Assembly: GCA_032622095.1 (NCBI GenBank)
Contig: CP136069.1
Coordinates: 126,251,450-126,315,449 of the forward strand
From: Siphonodentalium dalli
Taxonomy: Eukaryota; Mollusca; Scaphopoda; Gadilida; Siphonodentaliidae
Direction: 5' to 3'
DNA length: 64,000 bases
Of this stretch, positions 47,671 through 58,019 are shown in pieces. Every line of letters begins with the position of its first letter. Within the stretch, counting starts at the first letter, position 1. The translations under genes were made by a program, and so were the position numbers. The notes under the pieces are model-generated. The model did not search any database, had not been told where the DNA came from, and was given only the letters and a program-made list of their open reading frames with translations.

Positions 47671-49135
47671 ATAATCATGAATCATATAATCATCATTCAT
47701 ATAAATTGGATAGATCATCTCACTCGTGCTTTCAGAATTAAGAAGGGTGACATTATTCTTGATTGGGAGTTAGGAACAAAAGGTTGCGTCACTCAATTCA
47801 ATCATTGTCCAAAAAAAAGTGTCCTCTCCAGAACTTTATACTATATCATAATAATATTGGACATCAGTTAGATGACAGTCCCGTATTAGTGTAATAAGGC
47901 CATATACTCCAGGTAAGTTATTTCTATGTATTTTGCTAATGCTCTTATATCATAAGGACCAACATCGACCTTCATTTGTCCAACTTAACTCCTCATTTGA
48001 ATTATAATTTTCTGGTTGGGAGAAGATTTCATTAGATTATGGTGCTGAAATTATTTATTGAGGCCAGAAATAAGGATTACTGGGCCATATCCACCTTCTT
48101 GGTGGGATAAAACATTATTTTCTATGAATTCCATAAAACTATAGCTCTTAATATGTCAGTCATGAAATAGGTTCTGGAGAGGACATGTGTGTTGGACACC
48201 AATCTGACAGATATGGTCAAGCTAATCGAATAGGGATGCTATGGCTAACCAAAAATTTATTTTGAGTTACTTGTCTATTAGATTAAAATTTTCCAATAGT
48301 TCTGGAGAGGACACATTTGGACGGAAAGTTTTAGCCTGACAGTCGAGGACAGATAGTATCTAAACAGTTCATCTCTCAAGCAAAATTATATGTTTAAACG
48401 TATTTGCATTCAAGTTCTGAATTAGGCCTACCAAAATGGGTTATATATTTCCTTAATTTGTAACTGTGTGATGCTGCATTTGGAATGAGGAGGTCATGGA
48501 AAAGATTGGACGGAATATAATCTGTGACGCATAATGCTGAATATCTCCAGAACCAACAATGATAGACTCATGAAATTTTCACAGTTGCTAGATGTTAGAT
48601 CTCTCTCACACAATATGCAGTGGATACGTGGAAACCTCAAAAGAGTAATGAATGACAAGTCTGTGAAAAAATAGAAAATTTCTGTGTCCACTGAAAACTT
48701 GTTAAAATAGGGTTGATAAGAGCTCCTTTAGCAGAATAATGGAGTGCAAAGTATTGGTGCAATTTTTGTAGAATATCTAGCCACCAAACTGTAATTCTGA
48801 GTAAGATTTAGCATATCATAGTATGTTCCCTCTATCTTATAGGCAGAAAACCTGCTCAATAAAAAAGCAACCCTTTATGTGCAAGCACTCCTTAAGCGTA
48901 AATGCCCTATTTGCGCTTAAGCACAATATGTGGTATTTGTGCTTAAGCACAATATGTGGTATATGCGCTTAAGCGCAATTCATTATTAAATGTGAATTTG
49001 GCCTCCCATACTTAGTAGCTTTGGGGAAGATATTTTGTGTATAATTGGGTGTCTACTACATGTATGTTACCTAATTGTACATGTAACTGTCACTAACACT
49101 GGGCATGAAGATTACAACTTGGGAGACTATTATTA

Positions 49136-49440
49136 TTGCGGCCTCATTGCAAATGGGGGCCTCTTGGACGGTACATGTGTATACTAGTAGTTCTTCGTTG
49201 CAATTTGGATGAAAACAAAAAATCAGTGTCGATACAATTGGAACAATTAAAGGACATTTACTAGTAAAGCAGAAAAATTACTTAGACCAATTCCTGAGGT
49301 CACATAACCATTAACTCAATCATGTACAGTGCATTAGTCAGAGTGTTCATTACTAGTACATGTAGTTCGATGGGTTCGATTGTCAGGAAGTTCAATAGTT
49401 TGAGGGTTCAAATGGTCCAAGGTTCAATTGATGGTACATA
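49136..49440 (+). repeat. direct repeat flanking the palindrome region, right copy
   Basis: Partner of 42,310-42,660, with CTCATTGCAAATGGGGGCCT, GGTCACATAACCATTA, GATGGGTTCGATTGTCAGGA and AATAGTTTGAGGGTTCAA in the same order. Divergence is about 15-20 percent by eye. Confidence 0.7.
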
Positions 49441-50067
49441 GGTTTGAAAGAATCCATTGTGTTTTCCAACACATTAATTTAGTCAGTTATATACATGTAC
49501 ATGTATGGTAATAGTATTACCCTCATACAAAATAAATTACCCGAGACATAACATATATTACCCATGAAAATATACACAAATTAATGCAATATTTATGCAA
49601 TTTATAGTTTATGCATACATGTACTGATGCTTTGGGGTAGATAATTAGACCTAACATGACTCTCGCTATAAACTGGGCATGAAGATTACAAATTTTGAGA
49701 CAATGTACACTCTATAATAACCAAACACCCAGGTTATCAGACTCTCGGACTAATGCACAGTACTCATGATTTCCGCTTGGATCTCACATATTTGAAAATA
49801 AAAAAAATTGTTAGGTGAATCAGCTACATGTACTTGTACAGGTACATGTACTTGTAAATGAAGTAAATTGAAAACATTGATGCACAATTTTCAGGTGGCA
49901 TGCATGATTCATACCCCTCTGCTAATTTGGTAGTCGCGATTCATTTGCGCAGTTTAACCGGTATTCCGGTATTCAGGATTCAACAAAAAGGCTGGTTCGC
50001 AGCTTTTCTAGCACAAAATTAATTTTGTTTTACTATTTTCCAGCCCAAATGACATTTATGATGTAAT
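49441..50067. other. no supportable gene
   Basis: I find no exon. The stretch is rich in ACATGTAC and GTACTTGTAC dyads (49,493-49,505 and 49,825-49,855). Confidence 0.45.
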
Positions 50068-50780
50068 TGTCCCCCGAAAATTTCAGGGGACTATTAAAAT
50101 AGCCGGTGTCCGTCCGTCCGTCTGTCCGGAAATGGTTTCCAGATGATAACTTTAGTTTCGGTTATTAGATCAAAAGCAAATTTGGTATGTGTGTTTATCA
50201 GACCAAAATAAAGATCAAGTTCGAATATGGGTTTGCTCTGCCTATTTTTGCGAGAGTTATGGCCCTTTTTTTACTTAGAATTTTGTAATTTTCTGGTTTC
50301 CGGATGATAACTTCAGTTTGTGTGATCATATCTGAAACAAATGTGGTATGTAAGTTTATCAGACCAAAATACAGGTCAAGTTCGAATATGGGTGGGCTCC
50401 GCCCATTTTTGCAAGAGTTATGGCCCTTTTTTACTTAGAATTTTTTAATTTTCTGGTTTCCGGATGATAACTTCAGTTTGTGTGATCATATCTGAACCAA
50501 ATTTGGTATGTGAGTTTATCAGCCCTATTAACAGGTCAAGTTCGAATATGGGTTTACCCATATTTGCGAGAGTTATGGTCCTTTTTCGACTTAGAATCGT
50601 GTTAATTTCTGGCTTCCGGATCATAATTTTAGTTTGTGTGATCATATCTTAATCAAATGTAGTATGATAGTTTATTATTCACCATTTCATGGGACACTGG
50701 TTGGATTGTTCTGAAATGTATTATCAGATATTTTTTTCAGACAAGCTGATGCCCCAATGAAGCCACTTTTTCGGGGGACA
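50068..50780 (+). mobile_element. 713-bp TGTCCCCCGAAAA-ended repeat with ~158-bp tandem core
   Basis: TGTCCCCCGAAAA at 50,068 is matched by TTTTCGGGGGACA ending at 50,780. CCGTCCGTCCG and CGGACGGACG lie just inside and just outside these ends. The interior has four units marked by GTTTCCGGATGATAACTTCA near 50,135, 50,296, 50,456 and 50,611. They also share GGTCAAGTTCGAATATGGGT and GAGTTATGGCCCTTTTTTAC. I associate this repeat style with mollusc genomes, and it is my main taxonomic hint. No protein is encoded. Confidence 0.65.
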
Positions 50781-51554
50781 CTGCGGACGGACGTCCTTTT
50801 ATTCAATCTATTATCTATAGGTATGTAGAAGTTATGGATACAACTTCAGCAAATACTAGTACATGTATATGAAAACTATATTATTAGTGTAATATTAGTT
50901 TTCATTCAATATTTCCTTACTTGTAACTGGTACGCATGATTCAACCTTTTACATTAACTGGTATTGGGGCCAGGGAGGTGGGGGTGGTGACACCTTCCAT
51001 ACTGGTGTATTCAATTGTGAGTGGCCTTTATGAGGTTGTTACCCCTCCTATCACCCATGAATACTGAATACCAGTTCACAGTTTTCTCACATTTGCTGAA
51101 ATAGTATCCAAAACATCAACATATCAAGAGGTATTAGACTGAATTAGATAAAAATATATCACTTGGGTCTGTTTTGGCTGGAAAATACTCACAATTTGTA
51201 TAATTTTCTGCTACCGGTATTATATCTGCATACTAGCCTTTTTGCTGAATCATGAATGCCGGTTATATTACCGTGTGAAATCCTGGTACCAGATAACATT
51301 GGGTATGTATATAGCATACCACCTGAAAATGGCCTGAATATCACATGCCAAAGCGGGGTGGGGGTGTGTGTGACACCCTCCTTGATCATAGTCTGTATTC
51401 TACAGGGTATGTTAACTGTTTCGAGTTGGTGCAATTAATGTGATTGTTTAATCTCTACCATCTGAAATCTATTTTTTATAGCATATTTTGCTATCTGATC
51501 AATTGCTACTGATATAAAAAAGGATAAAGATGGTGTGTCTCTTTCCCAAATGTT
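50781..51554. other. no supportable gene
   Basis: Short frames at 51,189-51,438 on both strands overlap and lack any family resemblance. A diverged duplication is possible between about 50,940-51,080 and 51,245-51,390 (GGTGGGGGTG and GACACCTTCC-type stretches). Confidence 0.4.
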
Positions 51555-52190
51555 CTGCTTACATGTACATTTGGGGGTTTATGAGTCAAATAATAATAGA
51601 CAACATGTCCTTCTAACACTAAGAAATAATGTGTTCTTATGAACCAGGACAAAATATGACTATTTCTGGAGCATTACAGCACACTATTACAAATATATAT
51701 TTGTAAGCAGTGAGATAATGACAGGAAACATGTCCTTAGACTAACAAATAATTTTTTGGTGTGTATTTCACATCACAGCTCATGTGTATACTCACATTAG
51801 TTTATGTCATTCAAAGGGAGAAACCCATTTAGAAAGTTTAAATGAGACAAAACTACCTCACTGTTGATGTAGTTGCAAGGTAAAACATGTACATGTATAC
51901 TGGTAAATGACATTGGAACTAAAATAATGATTTTTGTGTCCACCGGTATGTCATGTACCGGTATACATTGCAACTACACGTACATGTAACTTGCCTAACA
52001 TACCATATACATGTATGCAGAGGGAATTTTCAAGTGTTTTTTAATCAAAAATTTAACCCAACTCTTGTTGTCAGTAAGTTTTAACCCATGCAGTTTAATG
52101 AGTTTATATATTTATGTATTACATGTGTTTCTATACATGTATTTTATCTTTAGTTAGTTTGTTGTCCTTGAATAAACTTGTATTGCTGCA
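51555..52190 (+). repeat. segment shared with 9.8-10.1 and 22.9-23.0 kb
   Basis: ATTTGGGGGTTTATGAGTCA, CTTCTAACACTAAGAAATAA, CTACCTCACTGTTGATGTAG and TTGCAAGG match 9,829-10,000. ATTTTATCTTTAGTTAGTTT near 52,140 matches 22,959-22,982. The 12.2 kb foldback interrupts the other copy. Confidence 0.65.
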
Positions 52191-52300
52191 CAATCAGTTT
52201 CCTTAATGTTCTATTATACTAAAACAACTCCATTGATAACAATACCCCTGCATCCCATCCAAATCTACTTCATTGCCATCCTCATCATTTCACTTTGGAT

Positions 52301-53000
52301 CCCCACCCAGGTGTACCTTGGTGTTATTCACCCAGGTGTTCCTTGGTGTTTCCTACCCATGTGTACCTTGGTGTTTCCCACCCAGTTGTACCTTGGTGTT
52401 TTCTTACCCAGGTGTACCTTGGTGTTTTCTTACCCAGGTGTACCTTGGTGTTTTCCTGGCCAGGTGTACCTTGGTGTGTCCTTACCTGGGTGTACCTGTG
52501 TGTTTTCTAACCAGGTGCATCTCAGTGGGAAATCCACCTGGGTAAGAAAACACCAAGGTACACCGGCGTAAGAAAACACCAAGGTACATCTGGGTTGGAA
52601 ACATCAAGGTACACCTGGGTGGGGAACACCCAGGTAGGAAACATCAGGGTTCACCTGGGTGAATAACACCAAGGTACACCTGGGTGGGAAACACCCAGGT
52701 AGGAAACATCAGGGTACACCTGGGTGAATAACACCATGGTACACCTGGGTGGGGGAAACACCTGGGTGAATAACACCATGGTACACCTGGGTGGGGGAAA
52801 CACCCAGGTAGGAAACACCAGGGTACACCTGGGTGGGAAACACACAGGTAGGGTAAACCTGGGTGTGGTCACCTGGGTAAATACACCCAGGTTTATCCAT
52901 ACCAGGGTTTTTTGTCCAGTTTCAGGTGGGTAAATCATGGTAAAACCCAGGTTTCAGGGGGTCTTGATGGTTGGTGGATATCTTGGTAGATAGATTTACC
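52301..53000. repeat. CACCCAGGTGTACC minisatellite that reverses direction
   Basis: From 52,301 to about 52,520 the unit reads ACCCAGGTGTACCTTGGTGT, then TTTCTT (26-28 bp, about 8 copies). From about 52,530 to 53,000 it reads in the opposite sense (AACACCAAGGTACACCTGGG). The 121-codon plus-strand and 95-codon minus-strand frames over it are translations of the repeat. It sits just inside the right terminus of the 19.6 kb element. Confidence 0.9.
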
Positions 53001-53027
53001 TGGGTTTCGGCCCAAAAAACCTGGGTG

Positions 53028-53055
53028 GATTTACCCAGGTACATTTTTATATGGG
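53028..53055 (-). repeat. right 28-bp terminal inverted repeat
   Basis: GATTTACCCAGG then TACATTTTTATATGGG is the exact inverse of the left end. The satellite resumes in the next bases with GGTGGCCATGAATGG. Confidence 0.85.
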
Positions 53056-56000
53056 GGTGGCCATGAATGGCAAAAAATGGTAAAATTTGAGAAAATTGGG
53101 TAACAAAGGTGACAAAATTAATCACGGTCACCATATCGGAGAGCTCAATCACGCGTTATTCAGTAACCACCACAAATAATGGCGTAATTTAACGCTAAAT
53201 GGTGGAGCTTGTTGGCTATATATGTGTTCTTTTCCAGAATTACTAAGAAATTGGACCCAAAATACATCTTAAAACAGTCATTTACGGAATATAACAGCTG
53301 GTTACAGAGATCCACCATGGATACAGAGATCCACATAGTCACCCCAACTCGTAATAGGAACGATCTAGACCAAGAACATGTCCCATGTGCAGAAGGGATG
53401 TTATGTTACACCAGCGATATAGATTTACGGGATATTTGTATTATTGAGAAATCGGTACCCCCACCTGCCAGAAATATATATATATACAGCCGGTACCCCA
53501 ACTAACCAGTATATAGGTTCAATATATATATTCATAATTAACTGAAAAATGGAAGTGGGGCTAATCCGAAAATATCTAGATAGTGGAGATAGCACAATTA
53601 CAACCTGATATATGAAGGTAAAATGGTGCAACCTGTTTCCAATCCGAAATGGTGCATATTCATTATGTTGGTGGCCATGAATGGCAAAAAATGGTCAAAT
53701 TTGAGAAAATTGGGTAATAAAGGTGACAAAATTAATCACGGTCACCATATCGGAGAGCTCAATCACGCGTTATTCAGTAACCACCATAAATAATTGCGTA
53801 ATTTAACGCTAAATGGTGGAACTTGTTGGCTATATATGTGTTTTTTTCCATAATTACTAAGAAATTGGACCCAAAATACATCTTAAAACAGTCATTTACG
53901 GAATATAACGGCTAGTTGCCATGGATACAGAGATCCACATAGTCACCCCAACTCGCAATAGGAACGATCGAGACCAAGAACATGTCCCATGTGCAGAAGG
54001 GATGTTATGTTACACCAACGATATAGATTTACGGGATATTTGTCTTTATTGAGAAATCGGTACCCCAACTGCCAGAAATATATATATATATACAGCCGGT
54101 ACCCCAACTGACCAGTATATAGGTTAAATATATATATATTCATAATTAACTGAAAAATGGAAGTGGGGCTATTCCGAAAATATCTAGATAGTGGAGATAG
54201 CACAATTACAAGCCGATATATGAAGGTAAAATGGTGCAACCTGTTTCCAATCCGAAATGGTGCATATACATTATGTTGGTGGCCATGAATGGCAAAAAAT
54301 GGTCAAATTTGAGAAAATTGGGTAATAAAGGTGACAAAATTAATCACGGTCACCATATCGGAGAGCTCAATCACGCGTTATTCAGTATAACCACCACAAA
54401 TAATTGCGTAATTTAACGCTAAATGGTGGAGCTTGTTGGCTATATATGTGTTTTTTTCCAGAATTACTAAGAAATTGGAACCAAAATACATCTTAAAACA
54501 GTCATTTACGGAATATAACAGCTGGTTGCCATGGATACAGAGATCCACATAGTCACCCCAACTCGTAATAGGAACGATCTAGACCAAGAACATGTCCCAT
54601 GTGCAGAAGGGATGTTATGTTACACCAGCGATATAGAATTACGGGATATTTGTCTTATTGAGAAATCGGTACCCCAACTGCCAGAAATATATATACATAC
54701 AGCCGGTACCCCAACTGACCAGTATATACGTTATTACGTTTATATATATATATATTCATAATTAACTGAAAAATGGAAGTGGGGCTATTCCGAAAATATC
54801 TAGATAGTGGAGATAGCACAATTACAAGCTGATATATGAAGGTAAAATGGTGCAACCTGTTTCCAATCCGAAATGGTGCATATACATTATGTTGGTGGCC
54901 ATGAATGGCAAAAAATGGTCAAATTTGAGAAAATTGTGTAATAAAGGTGACAAAATTAATCACCGTCACCATATCGGAGAGCTCAATCACGCGTTATTCA
55001 GTAACCACCACAAATAATTGCGTAATTTAACGCTAAATGGTGGAACTTGTTTGCTATATATGTGTTTTTTTCCAGAATTACTAAGAAATTGGACCCAAAA
55101 TACATCTTAAAACAGTCATTTACGGAATATAACAGCTGGTTGCCATGGATACAGAGATCCACATAGTCACCCCAACTCGCAATTGGAACGATCGAGACCA
55201 AGAACATGTCCCATGTGCAGAAGGGATGTTATGTTACACCAGCGATATAGATTTACGGGATATTTGTCTTTATTGAGAAATCTGTACCCCAACTGCCAAC
55301 TGACCAGTATATAGGTTCAATATATATATTCATAATTAACTGAAAAATGGAAGTGGGGCTATTCCGAAAATATCTAGATAGTGGATATAGCACAATTACA
55401 AGCTGATATATGAAGGTAAAATGGTGCAACCTGTTTCCAATCCGAAATGGTGCATATACATTATGTTGGTGGCCATGAATGGCAAAAAATGGTCAAATTT
55501 GAGAAAATTGGGTAATAAAGGTGACAAAATTAATCACGGTCACCATATCGGAGAGCTCAATCACGCGTTATTCAGTATAACCACCACAAATAATTGCGTA
55601 ATTTAACGCTAAATGGTGGAGCTTGTTGGCTATATATGTGTTTTTTTCCAGAATCACTAAGACATTGGACCCAAAATACATCTTAAAACAGTCATTTACG
55701 GAATATAACAGCTGGTTGCCATGGATACAGAGATCCACATAGTCACCCCAACTCGTAATAGGAACGATCTAGACCAAGAACATGTCCCATGTGCAGAAGG
55801 GATGTTATGTTACACCAGCGATATAGATTTACGGGATATTTGTCTTATTGAGAAATCGGTACCCCAACTGCCAGAAATATATATACATACAGCCGGTACC
55901 CCAACTGACCAGTATATACGTTATTACGTTTATATATATATATATTCATAATTAACTGAAAAATGGAAGTGGGGCTAATCCGAAAATATCTAGATAGTGG

Positions 56001-56540
56001 AGATAGCACAATTACAAGCTGATATATTTAGCAGAATGGTGCAACCTGTTTCCAATCCGAAATGGTGCATATACATTATGTTGGTGGCCATGAATGGCAA
56101 AAAATTGTCAAATTTGAGAAAATAGGGTAATAAAGGTGACAAAATTAATCACGGTCACCATATCGGAGAGCTCAATCACGCGTTATTCAGTAACCACCAC
56201 AAATAATTGCCTAATTTAACGCTAAATGGTGGAACTTGTTGGCTATATATGTGTTTTTTTCCAGAATTACTAAGAAATTGTACCCAAAATACATCTTAAA
56301 ACTGTCATTTACGGAATATAACAGCTGGTTGCCATGGATACAGAGACCCACATAGCCACCCTCAACTCGTAATAGGAACGATCTAGACCAAGAACATGTC
56401 CCATGCGCAGAAGGGATGTTATGTTACACCAGCGATATAGATATACGGGATATTTGTCTTATTGAGAAAACGGTACCCCAACTGCCGCCTAGATATATAT
56501 AAATATATATATATATCCGGTACCCCAACTGACCACTATA
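53056..56540 (+). repeat. ~605-bp satellite array, right block (about 5.7 units)
   Basis: The array resumes with GGTGGCCATGAATGGCAAAA. Unit starts are at about 53,317, 53,925, 54,531, 55,135, 55,721 and 56,335. Units at 53,925 and 55,135 share the GAACGATCGAGACC and TGTCTTTATTGAG variants with the unit at 32,455, before the insertion. Units at 54,531 and 55,721 share an ACGTTATTACGTTTATATAT variant. This alternation indicates a dimeric higher-order repeat. Confidence 0.93.
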
Positions 56541-56830
56541 TAGGTGGCAGTTTTGGCAGTTGGGGTACCGGCAGTTGGGGTACCGGCAGTTGGGGTACCA
56601 TCTCTGTATATATATGAAGGAGTGTGTGCTTTCGTTTTATTCCTGTATTACAAGTGCCTTGGGGTCTAGTAGACATGATACACTCATGTCGGGGTCATCA
56701 TCCTCAAACAATTCCAAAGAGAGGCTCCTTTAGAAATCGGTACCCCAACTGCCAGAAATATATATATATACAGCCGGTACCCCAACTGACCAGTATATAC
56801 GTTTATATATATATATATATATATATATAT
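56541..56830. repeat. rearranged right edge of the satellite array
   Basis: Three head-to-tail copies of GGCAGTTGGGGTACC (about 56,547-56,599) are inverted relative to the array, where the motif reads GGTACCCCAACTGCC. After ~135 bp of unrelated sequence, a partial satellite unit (AATCGGTACCCCAACTGCCA ... GTATATACGTTTATATA) returns at 56,734-56,830 and ends in a long (AT)n tract. Confidence 0.7.
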
Positions 56831-56832
56831 CA

Positions 56833-56838
56833 TTTATT
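56833..56838 (-). terminator. poly(A) signal for the minus-strand terminal exon
   Basis: AATAAA on the minus strand lies 38 bp after the stop codon of the exon at 56,877-57,277. It sits at the very edge of the satellite remnant. Confidence 0.45.
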
Positions 56839-56876
56839 GTAGAATGTATGCTGGAACCGAGGGCTCCGTCCTGTCA

Positions 56877-57277
56877 TTAGAGGAGTCGGCATTTCAGTTC
56901 TTTTAACATTATAGGCCTATCATCCGAATCCGATTCTGCGAATAACGTCTTACGACAATGGACATCTTTCATTGGTGTGTCTTCACGTTTGATCTTTGAA
57001 TGACGTTCTCCACGTGGTGGCGTGTGTGGGTTTTTTAATGTCAAACACTTCGCATCTATATCCAGAAGATATTCCTCCGGTCGATCATCGATGTCATCTG
57101 GTGACACCCCGAATCTAATCGAACGATAGTGTGCTTTCCGGTCCTCCGAAGTTGAGGAATTCTCTTCTCTCACGAGGATAATTATTTCATCTGTTCTGTG
57201 ATGATGGGCCGTGTGTATAAATGTATCTTGTGGCGTGGTGTGCTTTGCAATGCTTTGCAATGGAAACACCTGTATAT
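56877..57277 (-). CDS. terminal coding exon of an unrecognised protein
   Basis: On the minus strand a strong acceptor (TTTCTTTTTCAG, plus-strand complement at 57,278-57,289) is followed by 399 in-frame bases after a split codon, to a TAA stop at 56,877. The first two bases complete a codon begun in an upstream exon. The ~132 residues are hydrophilic and acidic/basic mixed, with FGVSPDDIDDRPEEYLLDID, TPPRGERHSKIKREDTP and an acidic FAESDSDDRP stretch ending KELKCRLL. There is no membrane segment. The base composition is richer in GC than the flanks and codon use looks natural, which sets it apart from all other frames here. I do not recognise the family. It reads like a cytoplasmic C-terminal tail, and the ATG-started 156-codon frame over it simply runs into the intron. 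Upstream exons, expected at higher coordinates, were not found with confidence. Confidence 0.65.
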
Positions 57278-58019
57278 CTGAAAAAGAAACAAGCACATGT
57301 AAGAATAACCAGAAATAAGAATAATCAGACACGACATCATACAACAATAACCTTAACTAGTGTGTGCCAACCAGAAATAATCATAATAAATCGCGTAAAT
57401 ACCAAAATATAACGACTGAAAGCAAAATAGTGTCATTTCTACTCAATAATGTAGGGTAATTTGCATACGTGTGTGCTTATATTGAATAATACCGTTGACA
57501 TACATTCAAAAATCTATGCATATGCTCCGAATATGGTCGATTTTTGCCGTATTGATCAAGGCGATGTTTGGAGAAGAGAAGTGTAGCGTATCAATTATCG
57601 GAACATGAGAAAAGTAGCGTGCCTTAAATCGGAAACGTAGCGTATGTGTATTGGTTTCAAATCATTTTTCGCTATATAAACGGGCAATATAAGTGGAAAT
57701 TTTATGACATCACAAATATAGATATGCAGAACAAAATATATCTCGCCTCAAAACGTCCAGCTGTATCTTATTCACAGAAGGGATTGAGTTTGTTGTGGGA
57801 TTTTACAAAATATGCTGATTTCCACACCATTATCGGGTGTGAAGCGTAGCAAATCGGAATGTGCCGCGCAGCGTTTATCGGAGAGAGGCGCGTTTGTCGT
57901 GTAACAGATGAACCCCCGTGTATAATGATGGATGTAACCATCATATTTTCAGATTTGGATATTGTTCTAAACAGGTCAGCATCAGATGAATTTATCTAAT
58001 TTTCATAGTTTCTATTATT
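57278..58019. other. probable intron or intergenic DNA
   Basis: Upstream of the acceptor on the minus strand, no further exon is clear. The plus-strand frame at 57,646-57,849 lacks support. AGCGTAGCAAATCGGAA-like phrases (GTAGCGTA near 57,582, 57,613 and 57,637) hint at a short local repeat. Confidence 0.4.

Larger units (their letters stand above)
45848..48325. repeat. recurrent GTTCTGGAGAGGACA motif, five copies
   Basis: Copies of GTTCTGGAGAGGACA, usually followed after a few bases by TTTTGGACA, are at about 45,850, 46,187 (partial) and, inverted, 47,808. Two more lie at 48,170 and 48,299. All are inside the nested TTAA element. They could be transposase-binding sites or part of an internal repeat. 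Confidence 0.55.
45305..48891 (-). mobile_element. 3.6 kb nested transposon at a TTAA site
   Basis: The left end GGGTGCTTTCACATAAAGGG and then TTGCT pairs with AGCAACCCTTTATGTGCAAG then CACTCC at the right end. It splits the GCGCTTAAGCGT block of copy B, with TTAA after the right end and TAA (one T lost) before the left end, which fits a TTAA target. TTAA is used by piggyBac- and Kolobok-type elements. A broken transposase-like gene runs on the minus strand, and a GTTCTGGAGAGGACA motif recurs throughout. It is probably inactive. Confidence 0.75.
44179..49010 (-). mobile_element. CTTAAG-ended TIR element, copy B (inverted, interrupted)
   Basis: It starts TATGGGAGGCCAAATTCACA and its interior to about 45,300 is the reverse complement of copy A, so A and B form a ~2.5 kb palindrome. 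Its far end (about 48,892-49,010, GCGCTTAAGCACAATATGTG ... GGCCTCCCATA) lies beyond a 3.6 kb nested element. The flanks CTTTG and CTTAG are only a poor candidate for a target duplication. Confidence 0.75.
33416..53055. mobile_element. 19.6 kb terminal-inverted-repeat element inserted in the satellite
   Basis: The first 28 bases begin CCCATATAAAAATGTACCTG and are perfectly repeated in inverse at 53,028-53,055. Outside these ends lie the two halves of one ~605-bp satellite unit: 356 bp on the left (33,060-33,415) and 261 bp on the right (53,056-53,316). Together they make one unit with a ~14-bp internal duplication. Both ends also have subterminal CACCCAGGT-type repeats. The joint is ATTGG|CCCATATA and TATATGGG|GGTGGCC against an empty-site TTGGTGGCC, so any target duplication is at most GG. 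I see no transposase specific to it. The interior is a nest of repeats and other elements. It may be a large non-autonomous DNA transposon or a composite mobilised by shared ends. Confidence 0.8.

Noticed and set aside
52206-52938. 121- and 95-codon frames rich in TQVYLGV/GVPWCF as a repeat protein
   Set aside because: Low-complexity translation of the CACCCAGGT minisatellite, readable in several frames and both strands.
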